Below, piece after piece: positions 34,326-43,072 of a DNA stretch of 64,000 nt; position 1 is the stretch's first letter; every line of letters starts with the position of its first letter. Source of the DNA: Streptomyces sp. CT34 (GTDB lineage Bacteria; Actinomycetota; Actinomycetes; Streptomycetales; Streptomycetaceae); assembly GCF_000805335.1 (NCBI RefSeq), contig NZ_KN708638.1:93822-157821 (forward strand). The letters run 5' to 3'. The notes under the pieces are model-generated. The model did no database searches, was not told where the DNA came from, and saw nothing but the letters and a program-made list of their open reading frames with translations. Made by a program: the position numbers and the translations under genes.

Positions 34326-34600
34326 GTGATCCGGGTTGTGGAGGTGGACGTCGAGGCACTGCTCCGGCCCGGCTTCGGGTTGATCCTCAACGTGGCCGCC
34401 GACGACATCACCGTCGTCACGACCGCGACTGGGGCAGACGCCTTCGACGCAGTCCGAAAGCACCGTCCCGATGTGGTCCTGCTCGACGTCCGGATGCCGG
34501 ACGTCGACGGTCTCACCGTCTTGGGCGAGCTACCTACGGTACCCGACGCGCCCGTGGTGGCAATGCTCACGATCTTCGACACCGACTGGCAAGCTCCGCC
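34326..34600 (+). pseudogene. Truncated response-regulator receiver domain
   Basis: The frame from a GTG at 34326 reads VIRVVEVDVEALLRPGFGLI, then DAVRKHRPDVVLLDVRMPDV DGLTVLGEL and APVVAMLTIFDTD. This is a NarL-type receiver with the phospho-acceptor Asp (LLDVRMPD) intact. The acidic pocket is altered (VDDE is now VDVE), and homology stops before the beta4-5 lysine region. The LuxR-type DNA-binding domain is absent. The remainder up to 34,945 is unassigned. Confidence 0.75.
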
Positions 34601-34945
34601 TGCTCTCGCCACCCGCCCTCGTCCCGTTCGTCTGGCGTCTGCTGTCGGCTCCGCCCAGCCCAGGCCGGCCGAGCGGGCACGCAGGGAGGCATACGCAAGC
34701 CATGGGGCGCCTGGAGCTGACGCGATGCCTCTCGGATCACGCACCGCCCAGCCCGCCCTGTAGGGAGAGAACATGCCTCTTCCTCCTCCTGAGGAAGAGG
34801 TGTCAGCAGCGAGAGGCGCCTACCCCAGCGCCCTGACCAGCATGTTTTCCGCCGTGCCTCTGACGGACCTGGTACGCGGGGTAGTACCAACGATACGTAC
34901 GGTCGCACCTACGCTGGCACGCATGGTGGAACCGAGGCGGTGGGA

Positions 34946-35058
34946 AGGAAATCCGCCCGCAGATCCCCACCCAGGACCTCAGCCCGCAGAAGAAGACCGC
35001 GCTGAAGGAGATGTTCAATGAAGGTCTGGCGGCAGATAGCCGCCCTACAGTCCCCTGA
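34946..35058 (+). pseudogene. Decayed C-terminal fragment similar to the one at the window start
   Basis: The frame gives GRKEIRPQIPTQDLSPQKKT, then ALKEMFNEGLAADSRPTVP and a stop. It shares the pattern I(K/R)xxIPxQD...KTALKxxxNxGLxA...PTV with 1-90 (minus). The family is not recognised. Confidence 0.35.
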
Positions 35059-35077
35059 CGCCGGGAAGGGCCTTCTC

Positions 35078-35123
35078 GCTGCTGGATCGGTGTGCCGGAC
35101 AGCCAGCACACCGATCCAGCAGC
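35078..35123. terminator. Long hairpin terminator near the MgtC gene
   Basis: Perfect 18-bp arms (GCTGCTGGATCGGTGTGC and its complement) with a 10-base loop lie 79 bases beyond the MgtC stop. It could terminate transcription from both sides. Confidence 0.85.
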
Positions 35124-35202
35124 CCAGGTGTGATCGGCAGTGGCGATGGTGACCGCCATGGTGCTGCTCACCTGGCCACGCTGCCCCGTCTCCGCTACCC
35201 GG

Positions 35203-36015
35203 CTACCGCCGGCGCGTTCCCCCACGGCCCCACCCGGTGAAGAGGCTCCGGAACCGGTGGTGGGGTGCCTCGTCCGCGGGGTAGTTGACGTCGTCCTCGT
35301 CCGGGTGGCCGATGACCGTCCAGCTGACGGCGGAGACCGCGGGCTCCAACGACAGTCGGCTGACGGCCGCTTCGAGGAGGGAGTCGTCACGACGCTCGGT
35401 GGTGAGTTCCGCGGCGACGGTGACCTTCCCTTCCTCCGCGTCGCGGCTGTACACCGAGCGCAGCCGGAAGCCGGGTTGGGCGACGGCTTGAACGATCAGG
35501 GCCCTGATGTGCGCCTCCTCGGGCTCGGTGCACACCGCCTCGAAGTAGTAGTCGGTGGCGACCTCGGCGCCGCCGCGCGGCTCCCGGTCCAGGCGCCGGC
35601 CCAGCGGTCGCAGCACCAGGTTGGCGCCCACCACGGCAACTGTGCCAAGGCCCGCCAGGACGTACAGCCCCGTACCGGCCAGGGCGCCTACTGCGGCCGA
35701 ACACCACAGGGTGGCCGCGGTGTTGAGTCCGCGCACGCTGAGCCCGTCCCGGATGATGACACCGGCTCCGAGGAAGCCGATGCCGGAGACAATCTGGGCC
35801 GCGACCCGTGAGCCGTCGTACCCGATGGTGCTGGTGGCCTGCGCGAAGCCGTAGTTGGACAGCAGGACGAAGAGCGCGGACCCGGCGGCCACCAGCGCGT
35901 TCGTCCGCAGCCCGGCCATCCGGGCCCGCCACTGCCGCTCCAGGCCGATGACAGCGCCGAAGCCGAGCCCGGCAGCGATGTTGTCCACCATCTGCCACTC
36001 GTTGACGATGGCCAT
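35203..36015 (-). CDS. MgtC/SapB family membrane protein
   Basis: The 270-residue protein has four to five membrane segments with the family signature GLGFGAVIGLERQWRARMAG, LRTNALVAAGSALFVLLS, and IVSGIGFLGAGVIIRDG. A cytoplasmic C-terminal ACT-like domain (about 145-245) follows. MgtC proteins aid growth in low magnesium and modulate membrane ATPase activity. The ATG at 36015 has a good GAGAGGAA ribosome site. The C-terminal tail is Arg/Gly-rich. Confidence 0.92.
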   Translation of the reverse strand: MAIVNEWQMVDNIAAGLGFGAVIGLERQWRARMAGLRTNALVAAGSALFVLLSNYGFAQATSTIGYDGSRVAAQIVSGIGFLGAGVIIRDGLSVRGLNTAATLWCSAAVGALAGTGLYVLAGLGTVAVVGANLVLRPLGRRLDREPRGGAEVATDYYFEAVCTEPEEAHIRALIVQAVAQPGFRLRSVYSRDAEEGKVTVAAELTTERRDDSLLEAAVSRLSLEPAVSAVSWTVIGHPDEDDVNYPADEAPHHRFRSLFTGWGRGGTRRR

Positions 36016-36162
36016 GTTCCGTTCCTCTCGTCGTTGATTCCTTTCCCGTGTCGGCTCCTGTATCGGCGATTCACAGCCAGGTACTGAACCAGCGGATGCA
36101 TCTCAGGGCGGTCACCCGGCAGTGGATACCTGCGCTGGAGGTGCGGATACCCCACTCAGGCG

Positions 36163-36475
36163 ATGCTCCCGTGCGCCCAGCGCATGATGTGCCGCTGCCT
36201 GCGCGACGGCGAGAACAGCGAAGACGTGGCACAGTTGGTGGTCGCCTCCCTGCGGGAGGCGGTGCGCGGCTACCCGGTGGCGCGGCGCCCGCGACGGGTG
36301 GCGACGAATCTGCGCATGGAGTTGTGGCACCGCGTCTCGCGAGAGCTCAAGCAGGAGCTGGCGCCCTCCGCACAACTGGAGGAGCAATGGGCGGTGCACC
36401 TCCCCGGTGGTGATGAGCCTTCGCGGGCTGTCGAGCCGGCTCTGCTGGCGCGAGCCGCCGAGGAAGCAGGTCTTC
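36163..36475 (+). pseudogene. Sigma-factor-like N-terminal domain, truncated and fused to a transposase
   Basis: The frame reads MLPCAQRMMCRCLRDGENSE, then DVAQLVVASLREAVRGYPVA and RRPRRVATNLRMELWHRVSR. It resembles the N-terminal part of Streptomyces sigma-70-related proteins (YPxxRRPRRIAANLRMDLWHxVLRELKRE). At about 36,475 the homology stops and IS701-type transposase sequence continues in the same frame. The first half alone could not act as a sigma factor. Confidence 0.55.
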
Positions 36476-36479
36476 GGGC

Positions 36480-37195
36480 CGCAGCGCATGAGCTGAAGTG
36501 GAACGGCCCAGGCACTCTGGTGGGCTGGACACCGGTTACGCGCGCCTTCCGCGACGGGCACACCGCCACCCGGTGGGCCGCCGACGCGACATTGCGGTGC
36601 TGGGGCCCGGACGGCCTGACACGCCAGGTGGTGGCCACGACCGCCCCGGCCACCCTGCCGGAGAAAAACACCTGGTACCTCGCCACGAACCTGCCCCGCC
36701 CCGGCTCACCACGCGCCGCTGACAGTCCTTCCCGCCCGCTGACCTGGCCGAAGTCGTTCGGATCTACGCCGCCCGCAACTGGATCGAGCAGAGCTACAAG
36801 CAGGTCAGGGACGAACTCGCCTGGGCCGACTTCCGCGTCCGCTCCGACTCGGCGATCCGCCGCCACCAGACGCTGGTGAACCGCGCGTTCTCCTTCTGCT
36901 GGGACACCTGGTTCGACCTGCCTGCTCCACCGGTGTCGCCGGGGCCGCGGCCTCCCACCGACCATCGCCATCGGGACGAGCGGTCGGAGAGGGGACCGTC
37001 TGCGTCCCATCAGCCCCGACCGTCCTGCCGGCCCCAGGCAATCCGCGCAGTCCGCAGCCGACTGACCCCATCGATCACCTTACGGCGCTGGTGGCAGGCA
37101 TGGTCCAACACACCATCACCCACCCAACTACAAGCCCTCATCAAGGCATTCACCAGAGGAAGACCCATCAACCTCTACCGCCCGGATCAACAAAC
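36480..37195 (+). pseudogene. IS701-like transposase C-terminal part, frameshifted
   Basis: Reading across two frames gives LKWNGPGTLVGWTPVTRAFR, VVATTAPATLPEKNTWYLAT NLPRP, then VVRIYAARNWIEQSYKQVRD, ELAWADFRVRSDSAIRRHQT LVNRAFSFCWD, and finally TLRRWWQAWSNTPSPTQLQA LIKAF. The NWIEQSYKQVKxELGWxDFQVR block is a conserved end of Streptomyces transposases. The N-terminal DDE half is missing, and a frameshift near 36,715 breaks it. The 37,196-37,476 stretch after it is empty of recognised genes. Confidence 0.75.
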
Positions 37196-37476
37196 TGCCG
37201 GTAGCGCCTTTCGGAGTCCGCCAGCCGCGGCGGCCCGCCCCAACCACATAGGGGCCAGAGCTGGCAAGCAACGGTGAGGGAGCTTCGCGACCTGGCGAAC
37301 ACGGTGAGATGCCAGACGACGAATGAGGCCACGAGGCACCTTGAGCCGGAGTCGCCCAAGTAGCACCGGCGCAGCGTTGAAGTCACAGGGCCGCCAACTG
37401 GAGGAGGCTCGGGTGGCGGGGAAAAGGACGGCGAATGATCCTGCCGATAAGTCACCTTGACCACTGGAGGTCCCTC

Positions 37477-37659
37477 ATGAAGCACCTGACCGTTCTCGCT
37501 ACAGCAGTGGCGACCTCAGCACTGATCATCCTTGGAGCCGGCACCGCCAACGCCGACGACGACAACGAGCCCGAAGTCGGAGCTTCTCAGGTCGGAACTG
37601 CCCCGATCACCGACGGTCTTCAAAAAGTCCTGAACGGCTCCTGGCTTCTGGGCGGCTGA
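37477..37659 (+). CDS. Small secreted peptide
   Basis: The 60-residue protein MKHLTVLATAVATSALIILG... has a clear signal peptide cleaved after GTANA, leaving a short acidic mature peptide (DDDNEPEVGASQVGTAPITD, then GLQKVLNGSWLLGG). It has no cysteines. A good GGAGG lies six bases before the ATG at 37477. The size and hydrophobic ending suggest a surface-active or signalling peptide, but no family is recognised. Confidence 0.65.
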   Translation: MKHLTVLATAVATSALIILGAGTANADDDNEPEVGASQVGTAPITDGLQKVLNGSWLLGG

Positions 37660-37743
37660 AGCCCTTTTCAGCAAGCGGCCAGCGGGGCGGGGCTGGTCGC
37701 CTCAGAACGAAGCCGACCAGCCGGCACAGATGCCAAGCGGGCA

Positions 37744-38489
37744 TCAGGTCTCCTTTGCAGCCGGGCTACTTTGCGGTTCTCCCCGGGTCGATCTCGGGGT
37801 GGGTGAATCGGACGGCTTGCCCAGATCGCGGGCGCAGGTGATCTCGGCGCGGGCACTGTCGCCGATGTAGAACAGCCGCGGGTAGGACACGGTCAGGACT
37901 CTTCGGACTACCGGTGTTGGCGATCTGGTCGATGATCCGGAGTCCGTCCGGGGTGACGTGGATGGCGCCGAGGTTGGCGAGCCACTACATCCACACCGGT
38001 TCGATGCCGGGCCGGTCCGCGAATTCGTCGTCGGAGTGGTGGTTGAGTGCATACGCGATGGTCCGGTCGGCGAGGGTTTGGAGTTCGGCGGCCGAATCCA
38101 ACGAACGTTCTTCGTCTCGCGGGCGCTCGGTGCGAGCGTCCTGTCACCTCAGCCCGGTAGATCGTCCACTCGTGGCCGAAACCGCGCGGGCCGGGATGGC
38201 AGCGGCAGCGGTTGTCGCGCCACCCGCCGGTGACGCGAGTGAGGGTGGTGACCGTGAGCCCCAGTTTGTCGTCGACCTCGGCCTGGGCCCCGTCGTCGGC
38301 GCTGGCGTGATCGTCGATGTGGCCGGCAGCTGGGGCTACGCCGGGCGGGAACGTGTTGCGGTCGAACACCAGGTAGTGGCCGACGTCGTTGGTGACGACG
38401 ATGCCGACGGAGGTGTTGTCACAGGTCTTGCGGGCGGTCACGCGTATCTCCTTGGTGGTCAGCTCCGCAAGTCCTTCGGGGTGTTTCAC
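37744..38489 (-). pseudogene. NUDIX hydrolase with frameshifts and altered Nudix box
   Basis: The minus strand starts MKHPEGLAELTTKEIRVTAR and continues DNTSVGIVVTNDVGHYLVFD, GVAPAAGHIDDHASADDGAQ AEVDDKLGL, and GFGHEWTIYRAEVTGR. The Nudix box normally reads REVxEExGL; here it is AEVDDKLGL, so metal-binding glutamates are lost or displaced. A frameshift near 38,110 moves the rest into other frames (for example RLFYIGDSARAEITCARDLG, close to the end). It is probably a dead gene. Confidence 0.7.
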
Positions 38490-38537
38490 GTGGGTGGCCG
38501 GAGCCGTGCATGGCCGGGGCCCGGACTACCTTGCACC

Positions 38538-38554
38538 GCACTAGTTTGTAGTGC
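38538..38554. promoter_or_regulatory. PadR-type operator
   Basis: GCACTA-GTTTG-TAGTGC, a perfect 6-bp inverted repeat containing ACTA/TAGT half-sites, lies 30 bases upstream of the PadR start. Autoregulation is inferred from position. Confidence 0.55.
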
Positions 38555-38583
38555 ATGAGACATGCTGTGTAAGGTACTGGCGC

Positions 38584-38931
38584 ATGGAGGAGACATCCGC
38601 CCCACGCGCCCAGTGGCTACGTGGAGTGCTGGACATGTGCCTGCTGGCCCTGATGGCGGAGTCCCCGGTCTACGGGTACGAGATGGCCGTCCGGCTCGCC
38701 AAGGCAGGGCTCGACGTCGCAGACGGCTCGATCTACCCGGCGCTGGCACGCCTGCGTAAGCGTCAGCTGGTGGAGATCGAACGCCGCAGCGGGGGTGGAG
38801 GGCCCGCCCGCACCTACTACAGGCCCAGCGAAGCAGGCATGCAGATGCTCCGGTCGTGGAGCAGCGACTGGAGCGCGTTCGCCACGAGCATCGGCACAAT
38901 CATCAACCAGACCACGCGGAAAGAATCATGA
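38584..38931 (+). CDS. PadR-family transcriptional regulator
   Basis: The 115-residue winged-helix protein has the PadR signature LDMCLLALMAESPVYGYEMA, then DGSIYPALARLRKRQLVEIE, and ends in a dimer helix. The ATG at 38584 (MEETSAPRAQW) is chosen. Its stop overlaps the next gene's start (ATGA), so the pair is co-translated. This is a common arrangement in which PadR controls a membrane stress or export protein. Confidence 0.9.
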   Translation: MEETSAPRAQWLRGVLDMCLLALMAESPVYGYEMAVRLAKAGLDVADGSIYPALARLRKRQLVEIERRSGGGGPARTYYRPSEAGMQMLRSWSSDWSAFATSIGTIINQTTRKES

Positions 38932-39644
38932 CGTTGACTGTCGATGACGCGATACACCAGGCCGTAGAGACGTGGCGCCGCCTCGGCGTGGACGAGGTCG
39001 TCGCAGAGGAGATGGCTGAGGAACTGGCCGCGGACCTGACCGCTGCCGCCGCCGACGGCCGGTCGGTCGCCGACTACATCGGCGGTGACATCGAGACGCT
39101 GGCCACCTCCTGGGCGGTCGAACGCGGTCTGCTGCCCGTGCACCGGCGCCTCAAGGAGACCGCCTTCGCGGCGGCCACGGGCGCCGCGATCCCCGCCCTT
39201 GCCGCGCTCCTCTTCTGGTGGATGTCCACGTCCCATCTCTTCGACCCCAGCAGCGAATCATTGACGACCACGCTCGACGGGCATGTGCTGCGGGACGTGC
39301 GCAAGTTCCCCAATCCCGGAGTGCCTCTGATGTGGGTGGGCTGGGTCGCGTGCCTGTGCATCGCCTTCTTCTTCGTCCGGCGCGCGGTGGACGAGAGCCT
39401 CCAGCGCCCGCTCGACCCCGCGCGCCACGCGACCATGCGGGCCCTGAACAAGGCCCTTCCCCTCATTCTTCTGGCAGCGGCCCTGGTGGCCGTCGCGATC
39501 GGCGTCTTCGGGGCATACGTGGTCGGGTATTTCCAGCTCCTCTTCACCGTCCCGGTCGCGCTGGTCGGAATGATCGGCACGGTCGCAGCCGGTGCCGCCT
39601 GGGTCCGGCACCGCACCTGCCCGCCCGTAACCGCCATCAGCTGA
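38928..39644 (+). CDS. PadR-coupled membrane protein
   Basis: The 238-residue protein has an N-terminal cytoplasmic helical segment (DAIHQAVETWRRLGVDEVVA, EEMAEELAADLTAAAADGRS, a DUF1700/DUF1048-like arrangement). Four or five transmembrane helices follow (about 92-110, 140-160, 180-200, 205-225). It has no enzymatic motifs. It is probably the target of the PadR regulator and may act in envelope stress or lantibiotic-type defence; this is inferred from the usual pairing. Confidence 0.75.
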   Translation: MTLTVDDAIHQAVETWRRLGVDEVVAEEMAEELAADLTAAAADGRSVADYIGGDIETLATSWAVERGLLPVHRRLKETAFAAATGAAIPALAALLFWWMSTSHLFDPSSESLTTTLDGHVLRDVRKFPNPGVPLMWVGWVACLCIAFFFVRRAVDESLQRPLDPARHATMRALNKALPLILLAAALVAVAIGVFGAYVVGYFQLLFTVPVALVGMIGTVAAGAAWVRHRTCPPVTAIS

Positions 39645-39784
39645 ACCACAGGCTGCGGGCCACCTGTGCCGCGACAGGGTGTGGCCGGTCAGATCCACTT
39701 CCGCTGATCGGCCTTCCTGCCTTGTCCGTTGCCTCTGCCTGCCCGATATCGCTGGCCGCCTCGCAAAGGCGTCGACTGAGGAAG

Positions 39785-40520
39785 ATGGCCCATGGCCACA
39801 AGTTCCCTACCAGCCGGATGCGCGCAGATCGTGCTGCATGCGCCAGAGGCCACGCGCGCATCGCCCGTCGGACGGGCCTGCATCTTGACACCGTGCGAAA
39901 GCACCTTGACCCCGGGCGCAAGTGGCGAGGCCGGTTCGCCGAGGACGGCATACCCGGGCTGGCCGCCCGCAGCCGTCCCGGGCGCCCTCTCCATCCAGGC
40001 CCGCCGTCACTGCCACCCCACCCTCGCCCCGGCAAAGCCCAGGCCGTGCGCGTGAACCACACCTACGGCCGCGGCGGCGCACTGGCCTGCCTGGCCGCCT
40101 ACGACGTCCACCGCCCGCGTGTTCGGCCGCGGCGAACCACGCACCCGCATCGGCCCGTTCATGACCCTGGTTACCCAGGTCATGAGCCGAGAAGCGTACG
40201 CCAGCGCCGAGCGCGTCTTCTGGATCGTCGACAACGGCTCCTCCCCCGCGGGAAGAAGGCCGCAGACCGCCTGGCCTCCGCCTTCCCCAACGCGGTCATG
40301 GTCCACACCCCGGTACACGCCTCCTGGCTCAACCAGGTGGAGATCCGCTTCTCCGTCGCCCAGCGCAAGGTCGTCTCGCCCAACGACTTCACCGGCCTGG
40401 GCGAGGTAAGGGGCCGGCTCCGAGCCTTCGAAGACCGCTACAACGCCACGGCACGGCCGTTCCAGTGGAACTTCACCGCCTCCGGCCTGGACGACCTGCT
40501 GGCCAGGATCGACCGGGTGC
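39785..40520 (+). pseudogene. IS630-family transposase with internal deletion and frameshifts
   Basis: One frame gives ARGHARIARRTGLHLDTVRK, then WRGRFAEDGIPGLAARSRPG. After a deletion, VRVNHTYGRGGALACLAAYD follows, then PFMTLVTQVMSREAYASAER VFWIVDNGSS, and KKAADRLASAFPNAVMVHTP VHASWLNQVEI ends the DDE domain. The first catalytic Asp region (between the HTH and YGRGGAL) is deleted, so it is inactive. The closing FSVAQRKVVSPNDFTGL and RYNATARPFQWNFTASGLDD are intact in sequence. Only 40,521-40,830 to its right is unassigned. Confidence 0.88.
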
Positions 40521-40832
40521 GTGTCCGGCGTGATCGGCGGCGGATTGTCGAGTGCTCCGGGGTCGGGCAGCCACTCGACGCCTCCCATCGGAGCCGGCCA
40601 CGCCGCCGGACGTGGCCGGTCGGCGTCCGGAGCGACGACCCGCAGCGCGCCGTACCCGCCGGTGACGGTGTCCTCGACGACCCGGGCAAACCGCCCGTGG
40701 TCACGGTGTAACAGGCCCTGTGCGGAGGTCACTTGAACTCACCGCTCACCAGCTCCTCGTGTGATGAAGCGCAGAGTTGTGCCACGCGACGGCAGGGGGA
40801 TCTCGCGCCATGCCGTGGGACAACGGGTGGGT

Positions 40833-41465
40833 TCAGGGGGGTGTGAGGGTGTCGAGCCGGGCGGCGAGGTCGGGGTGGGCGGCGGCCAGGTGGGGGCGGG
40901 CAGCGGTCAGGGGGGCGATGAGGTCGGCGGGGTCGTCGTGGGCGAGGGCCGTGTGGAGCTCGCCGAGCGGGCGGCGGGCGGCCGGGGGAAGGTCGGTGAG
41001 GGCGGTGATCTGGCCGGCGAGGCGGCGCAGGTCGGCGGCGTTGGCGCGGGCCCAGGTGGCGGTGGTGCGTTCGGCAGCCCTGGCCTGGCGGGTGGCCGTC
41101 ACGCGTTGCTCGCCGGTGGTCCCGGCCGGGCCGGGACGGCCGCGCAGATAGCGGCGCTCGGCGGCCTGGCGGCTGGCGACGCCCAGGGGATGGGCGAGGT
41201 CCGCCCAGCTGGCTCCCGCGTCCCGGGCTGTTTCGATCAGGCCGGTCTCCCATCCGGCGAGTTGCTCGCGCACCTGCCGCAGCAGCATCAGGGAGGCCAG
41301 CGCCTGCTCCGGCCCGGGGCCGGGACCTTCGGGCGTGTCAGGGGCCTCTCGCTGGGCGTCGCGCAGGGCGTCGTCTATGGCGTTGAGGGCCGCCGCGGCG
41401 GCGAGGAAGGACGCCGGGCTGTGGGCGTTCGTGCTGGTCGTGGACGGTTGGTCGGCTGCGGTCAC
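40833..41465 (-). CDS. rheA: RheA-type repressor of hsp18
   Basis: The 210-residue helical protein [20 protein letters not shown]... contains [40 protein letters not shown], then [14 protein letters not shown] and [16 protein letters not shown]. It belongs to the family described in Streptomyces as the hsp18 regulator, with an HTH around the SWADLA...[11 protein letters not shown] segment. RheA is known to repress hsp18 at low temperature and to act as a thermosensor itself. It is divergent from hsp18 with the known operator sequence between them. The GTG at 41465 has GGAGG five bases upstream; the GTG at 41471 overlaps that ribosome site. Confidence 0.85.
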   Translation of the reverse strand: MTAADQPSTTSTNAHSPASFLAAAAALNAIDDALRDAQREAPDTPEGPGPGPEQALASLMLLRQVREQLAGWETGLIETARDAGASWADLAHPLGVASRQAAERRYLRGRPGPAGTTGEQRVTATRQARAAERTTATWARANAADLRRLAGQITALTDLPPAARRPLGELHTALAHDDPADLIAPLTAARPHLAAAHPDLAARLDTLTPP

Positions 41466-41497
41466 GGGCACCTCCCTCGGATTGTCATCACGTAGAC

Positions 41498-41542
41498 GAC
41501 ATCGTGTTTGTCATCCATTGGATGACATGTTACAACGATGTC
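41498..41542. promoter_or_regulatory. RheA operator and nested dyads
   Basis: TGTCATC-N5-GATGACA (from 41509), identical to the operator described for RheA/hsp18 in S. albus, lies in the divergent promoter. A second, outer 8-bp inverted repeat (GACATCGT at 41498, ACGATGTC at 41535) brackets it, which may give a larger or cooperative site. Confidence 0.85.
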
Positions 41543-41593
41543 AGTGAGGCGCATTGGCAGCAACTACCTGAACCTGCTGGAGGTGTTTTCACG

Positions 41594-42025
41594 ATGTTGA
41601 TGCGCACTGACCCCTTCCGTGAGCTGGACCGGCTGGCGCAGCAGCTGATGGGCCCGGGCACCTGGTCCCGTCCGTCGGCGATGCCGATGGACGCCTACCG
41701 CGAGGGCGACGAGTATGTGGTGGCCTTCGACCTTCCGGGCGTCACCGGGGACGCGATCGACATCGACGTCGAGCGGAACATGCTGACCGTCAAGGCCGAG
41801 CGGCGGCCGGTGGCGAAGGCCGACGACGTGCAGATGGAGCTGTCCGAGCGGCCGCTGGGTGTCTTCTCCCGCCAGATCGTGCTCGCCGACACCCTCGACA
41901 CCGAGCACATCCAGGCCGACTACGACGCGGGCGTGCTCACCCTGCGCATCCCGATCGCCGAGCGGGCCAAGCCCCGCAAGATCTCCGTCGGCGTCGGATC
42001 CGGCCGCAAGGAGATCTCCGGCTGA
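41594..42025 (+). CDS. hsp18: Hsp18/Hsp20 small heat-shock protein
   Basis: The 143-residue alpha-crystallin-type chaperone has an N-terminal [20 protein letters not shown] and a crystallin domain ([40 protein letters not shown], then [13 protein letters not shown]). It binds unfolding proteins to prevent aggregation. GGAGG lies about 14 bases before the ATG. It is controlled by the divergent RheA gene. Confidence 0.96.
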   Translation: MLMRTDPFRELDRLAQQLMGPGTWSRPSAMPMDAYREGDEYVVAFDLPGVTGDAIDIDVERNMLTVKAERRPVAKADDVQMELSERPLGVFSRQIVLADTLDTEHIQADYDAGVLTLRIPIAERAKPRKISVGVGSGRKEISG

Positions 42026-42112
42026 CACCGGCCGGACGGGTGCGGAGGGCGGGCACCTGATCTCCCCCTCACCCCGCTCTCCGCACCCCGTGGGCAGTCC
42101 GAAGAAGAAGAG

Positions 42113-42520
42113 GTGACGGCCGAGATGACTCTGCGACGCGAAGCGTTCCTCGGCCACGTGAAGGAACGCGGCGAGTACGAGACTCCGGAGGAAGCCGAGC
42201 GCGCGGCCCGTGTGGTGCTCGCCCTCCTCGGCGCACACCTGGTCGGCGACGTCCGCGCCCAGCTGGCGGCGCGCCTGCCTGAGGCATTCGCCCTGATCCT
42301 GCTCAACCCGCTGCAGAGCGCTGAGCCGCTGCCCCCGGAGCGGTTCGTCCGCGCAACCGCCGCGTGGATCGAGGGCGCCACCGAGCAGACCGCGGCCTGG
42401 GACGTCAGCGCCGTGCTGTCCACCGTCGCCGACGCCGCCGGCGAGGACCTGCTGGACCAGATCCTGCTCCAGCTCCCGGCCGGCTACGACCTGCTCTTCG
42501 GCCACCCCCAGCCCACCTGA
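42113..42520 (+). CDS. DUF2267 protein
   Basis: The 135-residue protein contains FLGHVKERGEYETPEEAERA ARVVLALLGAHL and ends DLLDQILLQLPAGYDLLFG. This is a DUF2267 all-helical fold, often found next to stress genes. A second, related copy follows 57 bases later. Both are probably co-transcribed with hsp18. GTG start with GAAGAAGAGG directly before; ATG at 42125 is an alternative. Confidence 0.85.
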   Translation: MTAEMTLRREAFLGHVKERGEYETPEEAERAARVVLALLGAHLVGDVRAQLAARLPEAFALILLNPLQSAEPLPPERFVRATAAWIEGATEQTAAWDVSAVLSTVADAAGEDLLDQILLQLPAGYDLLFGHPQPT

Positions 42521-42576
42521 CCATCCCGCACGCCGGTGCCCGGACACCGGCCACAGCAAGAAAGGCAACCACCCCA

Positions 42577-43014
42577 GTGATCTCCGACCGGCACGCACCG
42601 CCCCAGCAGCCGTACGGGACGGCATACGAGCAGATGCTGGAGAAGGTCCGCTACGAGGGCGCCTACCCCACCCGCGAGCGCGCGGACGAAGCCGTCCGCC
42701 TGGTTCTTTCCGGACTGGGGCGCCAGCTGACCGGCGACGAACGCGTCGACCTGGCCGGCCGCCTGCCCCTGGAAGCCGCACGCGTGCTGACCGCGCAGAT
42801 CCCCGACACCCAACCGCTGACCGGCCGAGCCTTCGTCAAAGACCTCGCCGCCCGCACCGGCGCCACCCTGGCCACCACCCGCTGGGACACCGGCTCCGTC
42901 TTCTCCGCCGTCACCGCCTACGCCGGCCCCGACCTGATCACCCGCATCCTCCACCAGCTCCCCACCGGCTACGCCCTGCTGTTCGGCCGCGCCGAACTCA
43001 CCCCCGCCGCGTAG
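42577..43014 (+). CDS. DUF2267 protein, second copy
   Basis: The 145-residue paralogue of the previous gene: YEQMLEKVRYEGAYPTRERA DEAVRLVLSGLGRQL, ending PDLITRILHQLPTGYALLFG. It is longer at the N-terminus (SDRHAPPQQPYGT). The function of the pair is unknown. GTG start inferred from the frame and an AAGAAAGG further upstream. Confidence 0.83.
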   Translation: MISDRHAPPQQPYGTAYEQMLEKVRYEGAYPTRERADEAVRLVLSGLGRQLTGDERVDLAGRLPLEAARVLTAQIPDTQPLTGRAFVKDLAARTGATLATTRWDTGSVFSAVTAYAGPDLITRILHQLPTGYALLFGRAELTPAA

Positions 43015-43072
43015 ACGGCGATGTGCGTGCTCGGGGCGGGCGCGACGACCGCTGCGTCGCTGTCCGCCCTGG

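Noticed and set aside
39218..40711. 497-codon plus ORF spanning the membrane protein and IS630 remnant
   Set aside because: Its first half is a wrong-frame reading of the membrane protein; only the last part overlaps real transposase sequence, already listed.
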